Shown: positions 33,913 through 43,739, counted from the first letter of the stretch. The stretch: DNA of 64,000 nucleotides from Mesorhizobium sp. YC-39 (GCF_025753795.1 NZ_JAOWPS010000001.1:310001-374000), one strand, 5' to 3'. A program made the numbers and translations. The notes: generated from the letters alone by a model not told the origin.

Positions 33913-34185
33913 ATGAACATCAAAGCTATCTGTCTCGGTGCCGCAATTGCACTTTCCGCGTCTGGCGGCATTGCACTTGCCGGCACGCTGGATGAGCCGG
34001 ACACTATGCAGCCGTTCTTTACGGACGCCAGCATGAAAATCATGAAGCCGCGGGAAGAATTCAAGGCCGTATTCATGGCCATGCCCGCCGAAAAGCAAGA
34101 AGCGATGAAGAACGAGTGCGCGGGCATGAGGCAGCCATACACCGACTTCTGCGCGAATGTGAATACGCTCGGTGGCCATAACTAA
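33913..34185 (+). CDS. Small secreted protein, copy 1
   Basis: 90 residues with a clear signal peptide MNIKAICLGAAIALSASGGIALA, cleavage probably after ALA; the mature part is about 67 residues with two cysteines (NECAGMRQ and DFCANV), suitable for one disulfide in the periplasm. GGGAAGGA stands about 8 bases upstream of the ATG. I do not recognise the family. It differs from copy 2 at seven residues, all in the mature part: M-Q/E-P, K-I/T, P-R/M-E, K-Q/R, K-N/K, A-G/D and T-D/A. Both copies are full length. Confidence 0.75.
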   Translation: MNIKAICLGAAIALSASGGIALAGTLDEPDTMQPFFTDASMKIMKPREEFKAVFMAMPAEKQEAMKNECAGMRQPYTDFCANVNTLGGHN

Positions 34186-34211
34186 GACCGAGTTAGTCAC
34201 GCTCAACACCG

Positions 34212-34400
34212 GCCGCCACGGCGTGGAAGACCAAGCCGCGTTGGGACATCGTCGCCGGCAACGACCAGATCATTAATCCCGACCTCGAGCGCTTTCCACC
34301 ATGAGCGCGCCAGGGCCCCCTTCGTCGTCGTGCCAGGTGCCAGCCACTCGGATCCCGTGCGGGTTGCCGCCCTCATCGAGCAGGCGGCCCACAAGGCGGC
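34212..34400 (+). pseudogene. C-terminal remnant of an alpha/beta hydrolase, copy 1
   Basis: One frame reads ATAWKTKPRWDIVAGNDQII then NPDLERF, matching the segment AAWHSKPSFYAVSKQDKTI-NPDLERF of the intact hydrolase at 59315. After a frame change it reads FVVVPGASHSDPVRVAALIEQAA, matching the GASH...V..LI...A tail of such enzymes (the catalytic His). The nucleophile region is absent, so this is a dead tail. It lies between the small protein gene and the mdcA start in both duplicated copies. Confidence 0.65.
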
Positions 34401-34479
34401 GAGGCGACCGAATGGGAAATCGCAAAGCCGTCGCGCGCGAAGGCGCGGCAGCTTCCTTCCCGGCGCACGAGGTTCGTCC

Positions 34480-34662
34480 ATGAATGCCCGATCGAACGGT
34501 CCATCGCAACGCGCTTGGGATACGACCCGGCAATCGCGCGAGCAGCGCCTGGCCGCCGCCGCCCGCTACGCCATCGTGCAGTCGGGCGTGGTGCTGGCCG
34601 AGCATCTCGACCTGTTCGAGGCCGGCATCGCGAAGAGGCTTGACCTCCCCTGTTCCCGGTAG
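34480..34662 (+). pseudogene. Truncated mdcA with internal in-frame deletion, copy 1
   Basis: Begins exactly as intact mdcA at 44307 (MNARSNGPSQRAWDTTRQSR...) with the same GAGG ribosome site. After ...AAAARYA it jumps to IVQSGVVLAEHLDLFEAG, losing 53 codons (159 bp) relative to copy 2; CA occurs at both deletion edges. Shortly after AKRLD similarity ends and the frame stops at 34662, giving 60 residues against 556. It cannot make a functional acyl carrier protein transferase. Confidence 0.85.
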
Positions 34663-34790
34663 CCGAATATGCAGCGTGTTGATCCGGGCGGCCACCCGGT
34701 GCGCAGGCTGCATCGTACGTACGTGTGACTGGCGATTCCCATACGTCACTTTCTCCCCATCCGCATTCCGTTCAATCAAGGAGGAACATT

Positions 34791-35576
34791 ATGCGCAAAA
34801 TTATCAATAACCTGGCACTCGCAGCTGCTGTCGGCCTTTCGGGCGCAGGAGCCGCGCACAGCGCTGAGGAACCGAAGCCCACAGTCGTCCTGGTACACGG
34901 AGCCTTCGCAGGATCGTCGAGCTGGAACCGCGTCATCGAAGAGTTGGAAAAGGATCGGTTCCACGTCATAGCGGCCGCCAATCCGCTGCGTGGAGTAGCC
35001 AGCGACGGAGTCGCCGTGTCAGCCGTGGTCAAGTCCGTGAAAGGCCCCGTGATCCTGGTCGGTCACTCATATGGTGGTGCAGTGATCACCGAGGCTGCGA
35101 ACGGCAACGCGAACGTGAAGGCCCTTGTCTATGTGTCGGCGTTCGCGCCTGAAACGGGCGAGACGAGCCTCGGCCTGACGGGCAAGTTTCCGGGCAGTAC
35201 CCTTGGCGACACGCTCGCTCCGCCGGTGGCCTTGAGCAATGGCATGACAGATCTCTATATCGAGCAGTCCAAGTTCCCGCAGCAATTCGCCTCCGACGTA
35301 CCGGTGGAGCAGGCACGGTTGATGGCTGCCACCCAGCGGCCGGTGGCGCAGGCAGCTCTGACGGAGCCCTCGGGTGCGGCTGCCTGGAAGACGGTGCCCT
35401 CATACTGGATCTACGGCACGGCTGACCGGAACATCCCGCCGGCCGCGATGGAGTTCATGGCCGACCGGGCCAAGTCGCGGGACACGGTGGCCATCGACGG
35501 TGCTTCCCATGTCATCATGGTATCCCACCCAAAACAGGTAGCTTCCCTGATCAAGGAGGCGGCCAGCGCAAAATAG
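34791..35576 (+). CDS. Secreted alpha/beta hydrolase
   Basis: 261 residues with signal peptide MRKIINNLALAAAVGLSGAG ending near AHSAEE, so periplasmic. VVLVHGAFAGSSSW is the oxyanion region, nucleophile S93 in LVGHSYGG, catalytic acid near IYGTADRNI, and His in DGASHVIMVSHP. This is the EstC-like branch. AGGAGG precedes ATG 34791 by about 7 bases; the frame is open from 34725. It is related to the hydrolase at 59315 and to the dead tails in the duplicated segments. Substrate unknown. Confidence 0.87.
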   Translation: MRKIINNLALAAAVGLSGAGAAHSAEEPKPTVVLVHGAFAGSSSWNRVIEELEKDRFHVIAAANPLRGVASDGVAVSAVVKSVKGPVILVGHSYGGAVITEAANGNANVKALVYVSAFAPETGETSLGLTGKFPGSTLGDTLAPPVALSNGMTDLYIEQSKFPQQFASDVPVEQARLMAATQRPVAQAALTEPSGAAAWKTVPSYWIYGTADRNIPPAAMEFMADRAKSRDTVAIDGASHVIMVSHPKQVASLIKEAASAK

Positions 35577-35707
35577 CCGCTGGCCGACGGCGAGGCAGCG
35601 AGCCGGGCGTCCCGACGGCCTGGGCTGCCCCTAAGACGTCCATTCCGCATCAGTCAACGCGGGCGCTTCCGGCGCCGGCCAGTAAAGTTGTGAATAAGGA
35701 TCGCGCC

Positions 35708-36574
35708 ATGACATCGAACAAACCTCACAACAGCGGCCTCCAATGGGATGTGCTGACGGTCACGCGACCCGGGCTTACCCGCGATCTGCCGCCGGGCATG
35801 GAAGACCTGGCGTGGGTGGCAAACTCCTCGACGCTGATTCACGGCGCGCGCGACGCAGTACTGGTGGATACGTTTCTGACAATAGACCAGTCACGCACGC
35901 TGGTGGATTGGGTTGCCGTCAGCGGCAAGAAGCTCGTCACCATCTATGTGACACATGGGCACGGGGACCATTTTTTCGGCCTGGCTCCATTGCTGGAACG
36001 CTTTCCGGCAGCACGCGCCGTCGCCACGCCAGAGGTGGTCGAGGCCATGCGCAGCCAGTTGACTGAGGCGTGGCAGAAAGACTTCTGGCGCCGCCTCTTT
36101 CCCAATCAGATTCCGGAACATCTGCGCATCGCCGATCCGCTTGAAAGCGGCACGATGGACCTGGAGGGGCACAAACTGGAGGTTGTGGAGACCGGCCGCA
36201 CGGACACCGCCCATTCCACCGTCCTTCATGTGCCGTCGATCGGCCTGATTGTCGGGGGCGACGTGGTCTACAACGGCATCCACCCCTATCTCGGCGAGAC
36301 CGATGCCGAAAGCAGGCTCGAGTGGATTGCTGCGCTGGAAAGGCTGGCGGCCTTGAACCCGAAGGCAGTGATCGCCGGCCACAAGGCGCCGGAGAATAGG
36401 GACGACCCAAGCATCGTTACCGAGACGCAGCAGTATCTGCGCGATTTCAATCGCCTCGACGCGGTCACATCCAACGCACGAGAACTCTACGACGCGATGC
36501 TGGCGCTGTATCCGCGTCACGCAAATCCCGGTTCGCTGTGGGGCGGTGCAAACAGGGCCAAGCAGCGCGGCTAA
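35708..36574 (+). CDS. MBL-fold metallo-hydrolase
   Basis: 288 residues. Metal-binding HGHGDH at 83-88 (H83, H85, D87, H88), with further ligands in TGRTDTAHSTVLH, GGDVVYNG and AGHKAP. ATG 35708 has AAGGA 7 bases upstream; an in-frame GTG at 35690 is less well placed. No signal peptide is seen from this start, so it is probably cytoplasmic. Members include lactonases, glyoxalase II-like enzymes and aryl-sulfatase-like proteins. It follows the alpha/beta hydrolase by 131 bases in the same orientation. Confidence 0.87.
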   Translation: MTSNKPHNSGLQWDVLTVTRPGLTRDLPPGMEDLAWVANSSTLIHGARDAVLVDTFLTIDQSRTLVDWVAVSGKKLVTIYVTHGHGDHFFGLAPLLERFPAARAVATPEVVEAMRSQLTEAWQKDFWRRLFPNQIPEHLRIADPLESGTMDLEGHKLEVVETGRTDTAHSTVLHVPSIGLIVGGDVVYNGIHPYLGETDAESRLEWIAALERLAALNPKAVIAGHKAPENRDDPSIVTETQQYLRDFNRLDAVTSNARELYDAMLALYPRHANPGSLWGGANRAKQRG

Positions 36575-36729
36575 GACAGACCGGCGACCATTTGCCCCGG
36601 GGATTCGACTCGCCGGGCTTTCATCGTGCTTTCTGGCGGATCGTTTTGAAGAAATCGGCTGATGGCAGCGCGTTCGTTGGTCGCCATTTGAGGATGTTCG
36701 GAGGCCGGGGCCACTGTTGGTCCTCATAG

Positions 36730-36830
36730 TCGCAGGCGATCCAGCTTCAGAACGCGCTTGAGGTAGGCCAACAGCCTCTCGACTTCTCCCGCTCGCAGCG
36801 CGAAGTGACATAGGTGTCGGTGGCGGTGAT
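36730..36830 (-). pseudogene. Probable IS1182-type transposase remnant
   Basis: On the minus strand a short frame reads HFALRAGEVERLLAYLKRV then LKLDRLRL before a stop. It resembles the C-terminal EVERLxAHLKRILKLDRLRLRG segment of IS1182-family transposases as I recall it. No inverted repeats or catalytic part are visible. Confidence 0.45.
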
Positions 36831-37097
36831 ATCGCGGGCCATGTCGCGCGCCATGGGCCGTCAGATAACCGCTTCGGCAGGTGGCAATCGAATTCGAGAT
36901 CATGGCTGGCGTGCGGGACCATGCGGAACGATACGGGAAAATCTCTGATTTTGGCCCACGAAAAAAGCCAATGAAATCAATAATTCAGGTACGCCCTTCG
37001 GGCCCACCATTATCGTTATTTATCAATGTGTTTATCTTTTATTCCGCTGCTCGTCTTGAGCCTGCCGCCGGTTTCGCGAATTTTCCTGGTTTGGAAA
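36831..37097. other. AT-rich intergenic stretch
   Basis: No gene recognised. From about 36930 to 37090 the base composition becomes much more AT-rich than the surroundings. It contains TTCGGGCCCACCA (36997-37009), which resembles the 3' end of a tRNA with CCA, but no tRNA body is present. Confidence 0.4.
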
Positions 37098-37800
37098 TCA
37101 ATAGGTGGCGCGGCCGCCGGAGAGATCGAACACCGACGCGGTGGTGAAGCTGTTCTCCTTCGAGACCAGCCAGGCGACCATGTTTGCCGCCTCGTCGACT
37201 TCCAGGAACCGCGCGCGCGGGATCTTGGACAGCATGTAATCGATATGCTCCTGTTTCATCTGATCGAAGATCGGCGTGCGCGCCGCAGCCGGCGTGATGC
37301 AGTTGACCGCTATGTCGTAGCCGGCAAGTTCCTTGCCCAACGACTTGGTCAGTCCTATCACACCTGCCTTGGAGGCCGAATAAGCCGAGGCGTTGGGATT
37401 GCCTTCTTTGCCGGCGATCGAGGCGACGTTAACAATGCGGCCGTAATTGCGCGCCTTCATGGCAGGCACGACAGCGCGGTTGACGTGGAAGGTTCCGTTG
37501 AGATTGATATCGATGACGCGCCGCCAGGCATCGAGCGGGTATGCATCGAGCGTATGATTGGGCCCGGCTATCCCCGCCGAATTGACCAGGATCGAGACGT
37601 CCCCAATCTCGTCTTCGGTGCGGGCGTGTGCCGCAAGCACCGCCTCGGCATCGGTGATGTCGACCACGACTGCCCTGGCTGCATCGCCGAGCTCGCCAAC
37701 TGCTGCGTCCCCGCGAACATCACGGCGATGACAATTCCGGCAGCGCCGGTCAATCTCAGCTGCGCGGTTATGCCAGCAGCGGCCCCGACTGCCGCAAGGG
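37098..37800 (-). pseudogene. SDR family oxidoreductase with degraded, frameshifted N-terminus
   Basis: The downstream part is a convincing SDR: DAARAVVVDITDAEAV, LVNSAGIAGPN, catalytic YSASK with Ser in NVAS, and C-terminal SVFDLSGGRATY. The N-terminal Rossmann motif is in a different frame (VGAAAGITAQLRLTGAAGIV, about 37800-37735) and shifts near 37730 into DVRGDAAVGELG. No start codon precedes the motif in either frame, because the stop of the large regulator at 37801 interrupts. It is probably non-functional, unless an internal start yields a protein lacking the cofactor site. Confidence 0.7.
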
Positions 37801-40686
37801 CTAGGTCGTGCGCGCTCGCATCCTGGATGCTGATCCCAATGCGCAGAGTAGCGCACGTGACGCGATCAGATCCTGCGTTTGAAAGCCTTCGGTGAATTGC
37901 CCATAAACGCCAGCAAGGAGCGATTGTGCCTCGGCTGTCCTGCCTGTTGCGCGCCACAAATGAGCAAGCGGGATAGCTGCCTTCAGAGCCCAAGCGAGTG
38001 CGCCCTGGGACCGGGCGCACTCCACAGACTGCACAAGAAAGCGCTCTGCCTCTATCTTGTTGGGCTCTGGCGCGAGCAATGCGACCTCCCCTTGGGTCCG
38101 CAGCAATTCGGGCCTCCAACATTGTTCGTCAACCTGCTCCGCACGTGCGAGCGCGGCCTCCATGATAGACACGGCCTCTCCGCTTCGGCCCGCATTCGCC
38201 AACGCCTTGGCAAAGACGCAAGACGTTGATGAGGCTATGATACTGTAAGTTTGGCTAGCGAGCATCGCCGCGTGGACATCACTCAGCATTTCCAGGGCAT
38301 GTCGGTCGTTGCCCTTGGTCAGCACCAACTCGGCTTTCTGTGCCTTGGCGATGGCATGAAAACTAGCGAGAGAATACTTGGCCGAGTGCGCCAGCGCGAC
38401 CTCAATCGGCTCGACCGCGGCGTCGGTTTCGCCACACCAGATGAGAACCGGAATCGTCCACACGAGAGCGAAGCAATAAGAGGCATGATGGCTGTATTTT
38501 GCCATGTGGCTCATCGTCAGATAGGCGCTTTCAAGAGCTTGATCCGGAAATCCCTGCAGCCACAAACTCCGCGTTAAACCAAACCGCGCGCGGGCCTCGC
38601 ACGCAAGATCCAATTGCAGGGGGCCGCTCGTGGCGTGCAAGCGAAAGCCGCTCCGGCAGTGCTTCAAGGCAGCTGCCTGATCGCCTGCTGCGTGGTATGA
38701 GGCCCCCAACATCCATTCAGAAAGGACCCGTTGCGCGGCATCACCGGTGCTGCTCGCGACTGCGGCACTCTCTTTGGCGGTTGCCATAGCTCCTTTGAAG
38801 TCGCCATGGCGAACCAGAAAGACGTTGAAATCGGCCAGCAGGTCGAAATGACGACGTTCGTCGTGGAGGTCTTTAGAAAGTTGAAGCCCCCTCTCAAAAG
38901 TCGCTTTGGCCTCGTTGAAGTCGGTCGGCGCATAGATAGCGGACCGCGAGAGCGCGTGTAATAGCTGCAGCTCTCGCAGTGTTCCGATTTCTCTATCTGT
39001 CAATCCGGCAAGGGCCTGTCGGCACCATCGCTGACATTCATCGAACTGTGACAATCCGAGCAGGAGAGGCGCTGCATAAGCGGCGAGTTCGTGCGCAACC
39101 AACGGCTCGCCGTTATCCGAGAAGCTCCAGCTAAGCGCCTTGCGGATGTTGCCGAGATGAGGGGCATACTGCGCCGCTTCACGGCCGTCGAAACCCTGCC
39201 GATCGGCTACGAACGATTTGAGAAAGGCGCAAAAGTGGGAGGCGTGGCGTGAGGCAATCGCGGCAACCTCGTCAGTCTCCTCCAGAATGCCGGAGGCGTA
39301 CGCCCTGGTTGTGTCCAGTAGCCGGTAATAGACCGGACCGCTTGTCGATGAGATTGTAATCAGAGACTTATCGACCAGGCTCGAGATCGCAGCAGCGAAC
39401 CCCTGGCGTTCATGCGGAGCGACGCCGGCAACTGAATAGGCGGCCTCGAGTGGGAACTGACCCACGAATATTGACAGTGTGAAAAGTGTTTCTCGCTCGC
39501 TCGGCGACAGCAGGTTAAAGCTCCAGTCCAGCATCGCATGGAGCGTTTGATGGCGTGGGAGCGAACTGCGTCGCCCCGGCAACTGAAGCGCGTTGGGGTG
39601 CTTTAAAAGATCGGCCACACCCAGAATGCCATATGTGCCAACCCGACTGGCGACGAGTTCGATGGCCAGCGCGATCCCGTCGAGCCGTCGGCAAATGTCC
39701 ACCACCACTGGCGCGTCGGCATCACTGAGATTGTCCCAATGACCGCTCGACGCAGCGCGGTCCATGAACAGCTTCACCGCCGACGATCGGAGCGCTGTAG
39801 CGGCGGAGGGGAAGTCCTCCATAGGCCAGTCAAGGGGTCGGAGCAGATGAACGTTCTCAATTTCAATCCGCAAGGCTTCTCGGCTAGTCGTCAGCAGGTG
39901 CACGGATGGCGTAGTGCCAAGGATACGTGCGGCCAAGGGCGCCACGGTCTCGAGAACGTGTTCGCAGCTGTCGAGCACCACCAATGCGTGCTTTTCGGCC
40001 AGAAAATCGAGGATGGCGGGTTCCGGAGAAAGACCGTGCATGGGACAGTCGATTGCGGTGGCAATAGCACTTGCGACGTCGGCCTTGTGATCAACTGACC
40101 CGAGATCGACAAAGAAGACCGATTCAGCTCCGAAACTTTGCAAGAGCGAATGGGCCACCGCAACCGCCACGGTCGTCTTGCCGATTCCGCCTGGCCCTAC
40201 GATACTCAAGAGACGATCCGACGAGACCCGACTTGCCAAGTCCCTCACCGTTTCGTCACGGCCAGCCATCGATCTCAAAGGCGCCGGCAGCGTCCTCAAC
40301 CTAGGCGGCTGCAGAGCGAGGTCGACCTCGGTTGGGGATCGGCTGGCTTGGTAACCGAGTGGCGCAACGAAGGTGTATCCACGGCCGTGCACGGTAATCA
40401 GATAACGCTTACCGTCCCTCCCATCGCCGAGCACCTTACGAAGGGCTGCGATGTGGACGCGGAGATTGGCCTCTTCGACCGTTACGCCGCGCCAAACAGT
40501 GTCGATCAGATCGCGGCCGCTGACGATTTCAGTCGCCCGATCTGTCAGAGCGATGAGAATATCCAAAGCGCGGCCGCCAACGGCAACCGGTACGCCATCC
40601 CTGGTCAACAGCCGTTCGTTTGGCATCAATCGAAACGGACCGAACGAGACGGCTCTCTTAGCACTCGGGTGGCTAGTACTGCTCAT
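37801..40686 (-). CDS. Large transcriptional regulator: winged helix + NTPase + TPR
   Basis: 961 residues. About 10-105 is an OmpR-type winged helix (GRALDILIALTDRATEIVSGR, ITVHGRGYTFVAPLG). About 140-450 is an AAA/NB-ARC-like ATPase with Walker A GPGGIGKTTVAVAVAHSL, Walker B ALVVLDSCEHV and sensor LLTTSREAL. The remaining half is helical TPR-like repeats. This ATPase-regulator type usually senses a ligand through the repeats. ATG 40686 is used (GGGGGC upstream); the frame is open to 40755. It borders the decayed SDR, whose gene it may once have regulated. Confidence 0.83.
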   Translation of the reverse strand: MSSTSHPSAKRAVSFGPFRLMPNERLLTRDGVPVAVGGRALDILIALTDRATEIVSGRDLIDTVWRGVTVEEANLRVHIAALRKVLGDGRDGKRYLITVHGRGYTFVAPLGYQASRSPTEVDLALQPPRLRTLPAPLRSMAGRDETVRDLASRVSSDRLLSIVGPGGIGKTTVAVAVAHSLLQSFGAESVFFVDLGSVDHKADVASAIATAIDCPMHGLSPEPAILDFLAEKHALVVLDSCEHVLETVAPLAARILGTTPSVHLLTTSREALRIEIENVHLLRPLDWPMEDFPSAATALRSSAVKLFMDRAASSGHWDNLSDADAPVVVDICRRLDGIALAIELVASRVGTYGILGVADLLKHPNALQLPGRRSSLPRHQTLHAMLDWSFNLLSPSERETLFTLSIFVGQFPLEAAYSVAGVAPHERQGFAAAISSLVDKSLITISSTSGPVYYRLLDTTRAYASGILEETDEVAAIASRHASHFCAFLKSFVADRQGFDGREAAQYAPHLGNIRKALSWSFSDNGEPLVAHELAAYAAPLLLGLSQFDECQRWCRQALAGLTDREIGTLRELQLLHALSRSAIYAPTDFNEAKATFERGLQLSKDLHDERRHFDLLADFNVFLVRHGDFKGAMATAKESAAVASSTGDAAQRVLSEWMLGASYHAAGDQAAALKHCRSGFRLHATSGPLQLDLACEARARFGLTRSLWLQGFPDQALESAYLTMSHMAKYSHHASYCFALVWTIPVLIWCGETDAAVEPIEVALAHSAKYSLASFHAIAKAQKAELVLTKGNDRHALEMLSDVHAAMLASQTYSIIASSTSCVFAKALANAGRSGEAVSIMEAALARAEQVDEQCWRPELLRTQGEVALLAPEPNKIEAERFLVQSVECARSQGALAWALKAAIPLAHLWRATGRTAEAQSLLAGVYGQFTEGFQTQDLIASRALLCALGSASRMRARTT

Positions 40687-40881
40687 TACTCGAAGCCCCC
40701 TGGCCGGGCCGTGACGCGACACTGAAAGATGTCGTACGTCCTTGATCCAAAACATCGCTGTATGACCGCACGTGAGTCAAGATCGACGATCCGTTCTGGA
40801 TCCAGGTCGCGACACCCCAAGCGGCAAGTTCTCCAATGCCGTAGCCAGCGACTATCAGCCCTTCTGGCACCGCCCCGGCGC

Positions 40882-41499
40882 CAGATCCTGGCTGTGGAGA
40901 TGGCCAATCGCGAGAGCCGCTCGGCCTGGAAGGGCTTTCTCGTCTCACTGAAGGCACGCGACCTCAAGGGCGTCGAATTGGTCGTGTCCGACGATCACGC
41001 CGGTCTGGTGGCGGCGATCGGCGAGGTGATCCCGGAAGCAGCCTGGCAACGCTGCTACGTGCACTTCCTCAGGAACGCGCTCGATCATCTGCCGCGCAAG
41101 CACGGCGACGACTGCCTGCAGGAGTTGCGCTGGCTCTACGACCGGCGCGATCTCGCTGAGGCCAGGGCCGATCTCGCCGCATGGCTCGCCAAATGGTCGC
41201 CGCGCTATCCGCGCCTGACAGGCTGGGCCGAGGATGCCATCGAACAGACCCTGACCTTCTTCAGGCTGCCGAGACAGCACCACAAGCATCTCAAGTCCAC
41301 CAACATGCTCGAACGGCTCAACGGGGAAATCCGCCGGCGCACCTATGTCGTGCGCATCTTCCCCAACGCCGAAAGCTGCCTGCGCATGGTCAGGGCGCTC
41401 GCCGTCGAAACCAACGAAAACTGGATGGAGGCCAACCGCTACATCAAGATGGACGACCTGCGCGAGCACAAGAAGCTCGCTCTACGCCAAGCCGCATGA
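40882..41499 (+). pseudogene. IS256-family (Mutator-type) transposase, C-terminal remnant
   Basis: About 205 residues of transposase: ILAVEMANRESRSAWKGFL, VELVVSDDHAGLVAAIGEVI (second catalytic Asp), AAWQRCYVHFLRNALDHLPR (the family signature) and NMLERLNGEIRRRTYVVRIF (catalytic Glu). The first half with the initial Asp is missing and the upstream bases have no similarity. No terminal inverted repeats were identified. It lies inside the interval bounded by the direct duplication. Confidence 0.85.
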
Positions 41500-42390
41500 C
41501 CAGCAGTATGGCCGCCTCAATTTGCAGAACTTGACGCACACAACCGTTGAAAGGAGCGCTGGCCAACTCGTTTGGATACGGATGTCATCGAAATCATATC
41601 TAGGTAGGGGGTTTTTCGACGTATGATGTAGATTCCCCAAACTCCCGTATAATTGTGCGCGTCGACAGCTCAAATATTCTGAGACCGCACTCGCCAAGGG
41701 CGGACGAGTTGGCTGGCCTGCGCCTGCGTTTTGGCAGCTTCAGCTTGGCTCCGACCGCCGATCTTGGCCGCGGCTTCCAGAAGCACATTTTTCATGAAGG
41801 TCTCTGGCCAATGACTATTCAGTTGCTTGACAATATTCAGCGAAAGATACCTCCTGACGGTGTCGTGGCATCTAACGGCGTGCGCGACCCTGTCGGGCGC
41901 CAATCCGGAACAACTGGGACGATAGCTGTAGCGAGTATGTCGCCGGATGTTACGGGGCTCGATCTTACGGATTGACCTTCCCTATATCGATGTCGTTCTG
42001 TCGATCTCCGCGCAGCCCTGGACCCCCGTACAACGAACCAAGGTTTCACGAGATTTCCAGCGTCAGACGGCATGCCATCCGATCCAGTCATCGAATGTCT
42101 ACTTTCGCAGCGTGAGCACGGTGATAGCAATGTGACCGGCAGCCCGCCTGTTGCGCACTACACTTATGACCCGATGAGATTTGGCGGTTTCGTCTTTTCA
42201 ACGCGGCGGCGTCCTGCTGCATGATGCCAACGGCAAGCCAGGGGTTCGTGCCAACACCATCGACCTCACCGATGTGACGATCGACCGGGCATGATCCACT
42301 AACATCTCTCCTCGCTGGTCTGATCGGCTTCGGCGGATTGTTGCTTCGACCTAGGCGATTTCTCTGCTCTCTATCCACGGAGTTACTAAC
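41500..42390. other. Intergenic region without recognisable intact gene
   Basis: About 890 bases after the transposase remnant. Short frames on both strands do not resemble known families. At 42206-42293 a plus-strand frame reads VLLHDANGKPGVRANTIDLT then DVTIDRA and a stop, with coding-like codon use; it may be the tail of a lost gene, unidentified. Composition is more AT-rich at 41560-41660. Confidence 0.4.
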
Positions 42391-42765
42391 ATGAAGACCT
42401 ATCTCATCAATCACCTTCGCCTTCCTGGGGATATTCCGAATGTCGAGGCACTGGCTTACCTCGAAGAGGTCGAAGCGACTGTCGCGCCATACGGCGGAAA
42501 GTGGCTTGCTCAAGGCCAGGTCGATGTCATCGAAGGTGCATGGCCCGGTTCGGTGGTGCTGATGGAATTCCCCAACCGAACGGCCGCGACGACCTGGTAC
42601 GGCTCGCCTGAATATCAAGCCATACGTCCGCTGCGCACCAAGAACGCGATCTCGGATCTCATCCTGATCGATCATCTTCCAGAAGGCTTCACGGTAAAAG
42701 GTTTTGCGGCTGAGGTTCGTCGGGCAGTTCAGGGCAGTGGAGGGGAAGTGGCTCGGGGTGCATAG
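42391..42765 (+). CDS. DUF1330 domain-containing protein
   Basis: 124 residues, a ferredoxin-like alpha/beta dimeric barrel. Diagnostic segments are YLEEVEATVAPYGGKWLAQG, VVLMEFPNRTAATTWYGSPEY and YQAIRPLRTKNAISDLILID. The biochemical role of the family is not established. ACGGAG precedes the ATG by about 9 bases. It stands alone between two decayed mobile-element genes. Confidence 0.87.
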   Translation: MKTYLINHLRLPGDIPNVEALAYLEEVEATVAPYGGKWLAQGQVDVIEGAWPGSVVLMEFPNRTAATTWYGSPEYQAIRPLRTKNAISDLILIDHLPEGFTVKGFAAEVRRAVQGSGGEVARGA

Positions 42766-42929
42766 GCGCTCGAACGAAGCAAGGCCACACTTGTGGATGT
42801 TCATCCGGTCCTGCGAGAATCACTGAAGCTTCGACAACCTCAGCTTCCCGGTTCGGGCCGGATGGACAACCTATTGAAAGCTCACAGCTAGCGAGATCAC
42901 CGTAAGGCGCACCGAGGTCAAGTGGTGCG

Positions 42930-43429
42930 AAAGATGGAAGCCCGCTCGCTGCCCGATCTTCTCAGCATGGGCGAAACCATCTCGAAGATAGGCTCCTCGA
43001 GCCCAAGCGAGTGGAAACGAAACAGTCGTCACCAGTCAACTCGATCGTCGCCAAGAGGGGACCGAGCGCGGCCACGAATATCTCGCCGAACTAACCGGCG
43101 AATCACGGAGACGGACCAGCGGCTCAATCGGTTTACGACTCGCTGATCTCAATGATGCTATACTGAAACAGCGCATAGCAGGTCTCAAGTCGATTCGGGA
43201 TCAGGCCATAACCGACGCCGAAAGCGCACCACCGGTAATCAGGCGGTCACGCCGGACATGATTGAGGGCTTTGCCAATGTCGCTAGCGAAAAGCTGCGGC
43301 TTGAGGGAGGCGGTTATGGGCGGGATCACCTACGCGCTGGCACAGCGCACCGAGGTCTCCTATACCGAGTTCGCATCATAGGATCGACATCGGAACTCTT
43401 GAGAACGCTCGTGGCGGCGGAAATTCTTG
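42930..43429 (+). pseudogene. Large serine recombinase, frameshifted C-terminal remnant
   Basis: Pieces in alternating frames reproduce the C-terminal end of phage/ICE-type serine recombinases in order: LDRRQEGTERGHEYLAELT, RRITETDQRLNR, ADLNDAILKQRIAGLKSIRD with QAITDAES, GNQAVTPDMIEGFANVASEK with LRLEGGGYGRDHLRA, LAQRTEVSYTE, and VRIIGSTSELLRTLVAA. At least four frame changes are needed. The catalytic resolvase domain is absent. It ends about 100 bases before duplicated copy 2. Confidence 0.8.
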
Positions 43430-43739
43430 ATCACTACGTTTATTTGAAATCATCGCCAAATTTCCAGGTTGTGGCAGGGCGCGATTTTCTCCCGCCTGCG
43501 GCTCAGCGCAAGACGGCCAGACCAGGTCGTCCCTGACATAACCCGGCCGATGCAAAGTAACGCTCGCCGCTGCGTCCATTGCTGCGGCTTTATTCGCCAT
43601 GGCAAGGCCTTCAACAGTCATCCAGACAAAAACTAGTGGTTGGAGAAAATACACAAGTCGGGTTGGGAGTTATTTTTCTACCCCACCAACGCGGTTTGTC
43701 GTTGGCACCACCCGCTGACTCCAGGGAAGGACCATACCC

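Larger units (their letters stand above)
33703..34657 (+). repeat. Direct duplication, copy 1 (offset 9,827 bp from copy 2)
   Basis: From TCCCTGACATAACCCGG (33703) to 34573 this sequence matches 43530-44400 base for base apart from 16 substitutions. It then skips 159 bases present in copy 2 (44401-44559), continues matching from 34574 to about 34645-34657, and diverges. Contents: small secreted protein gene, alpha/beta-hydrolase tail, 5' end of mdcA. Thirteen of the 16 substitutions fall inside the small protein gene. Confidence 0.95.
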
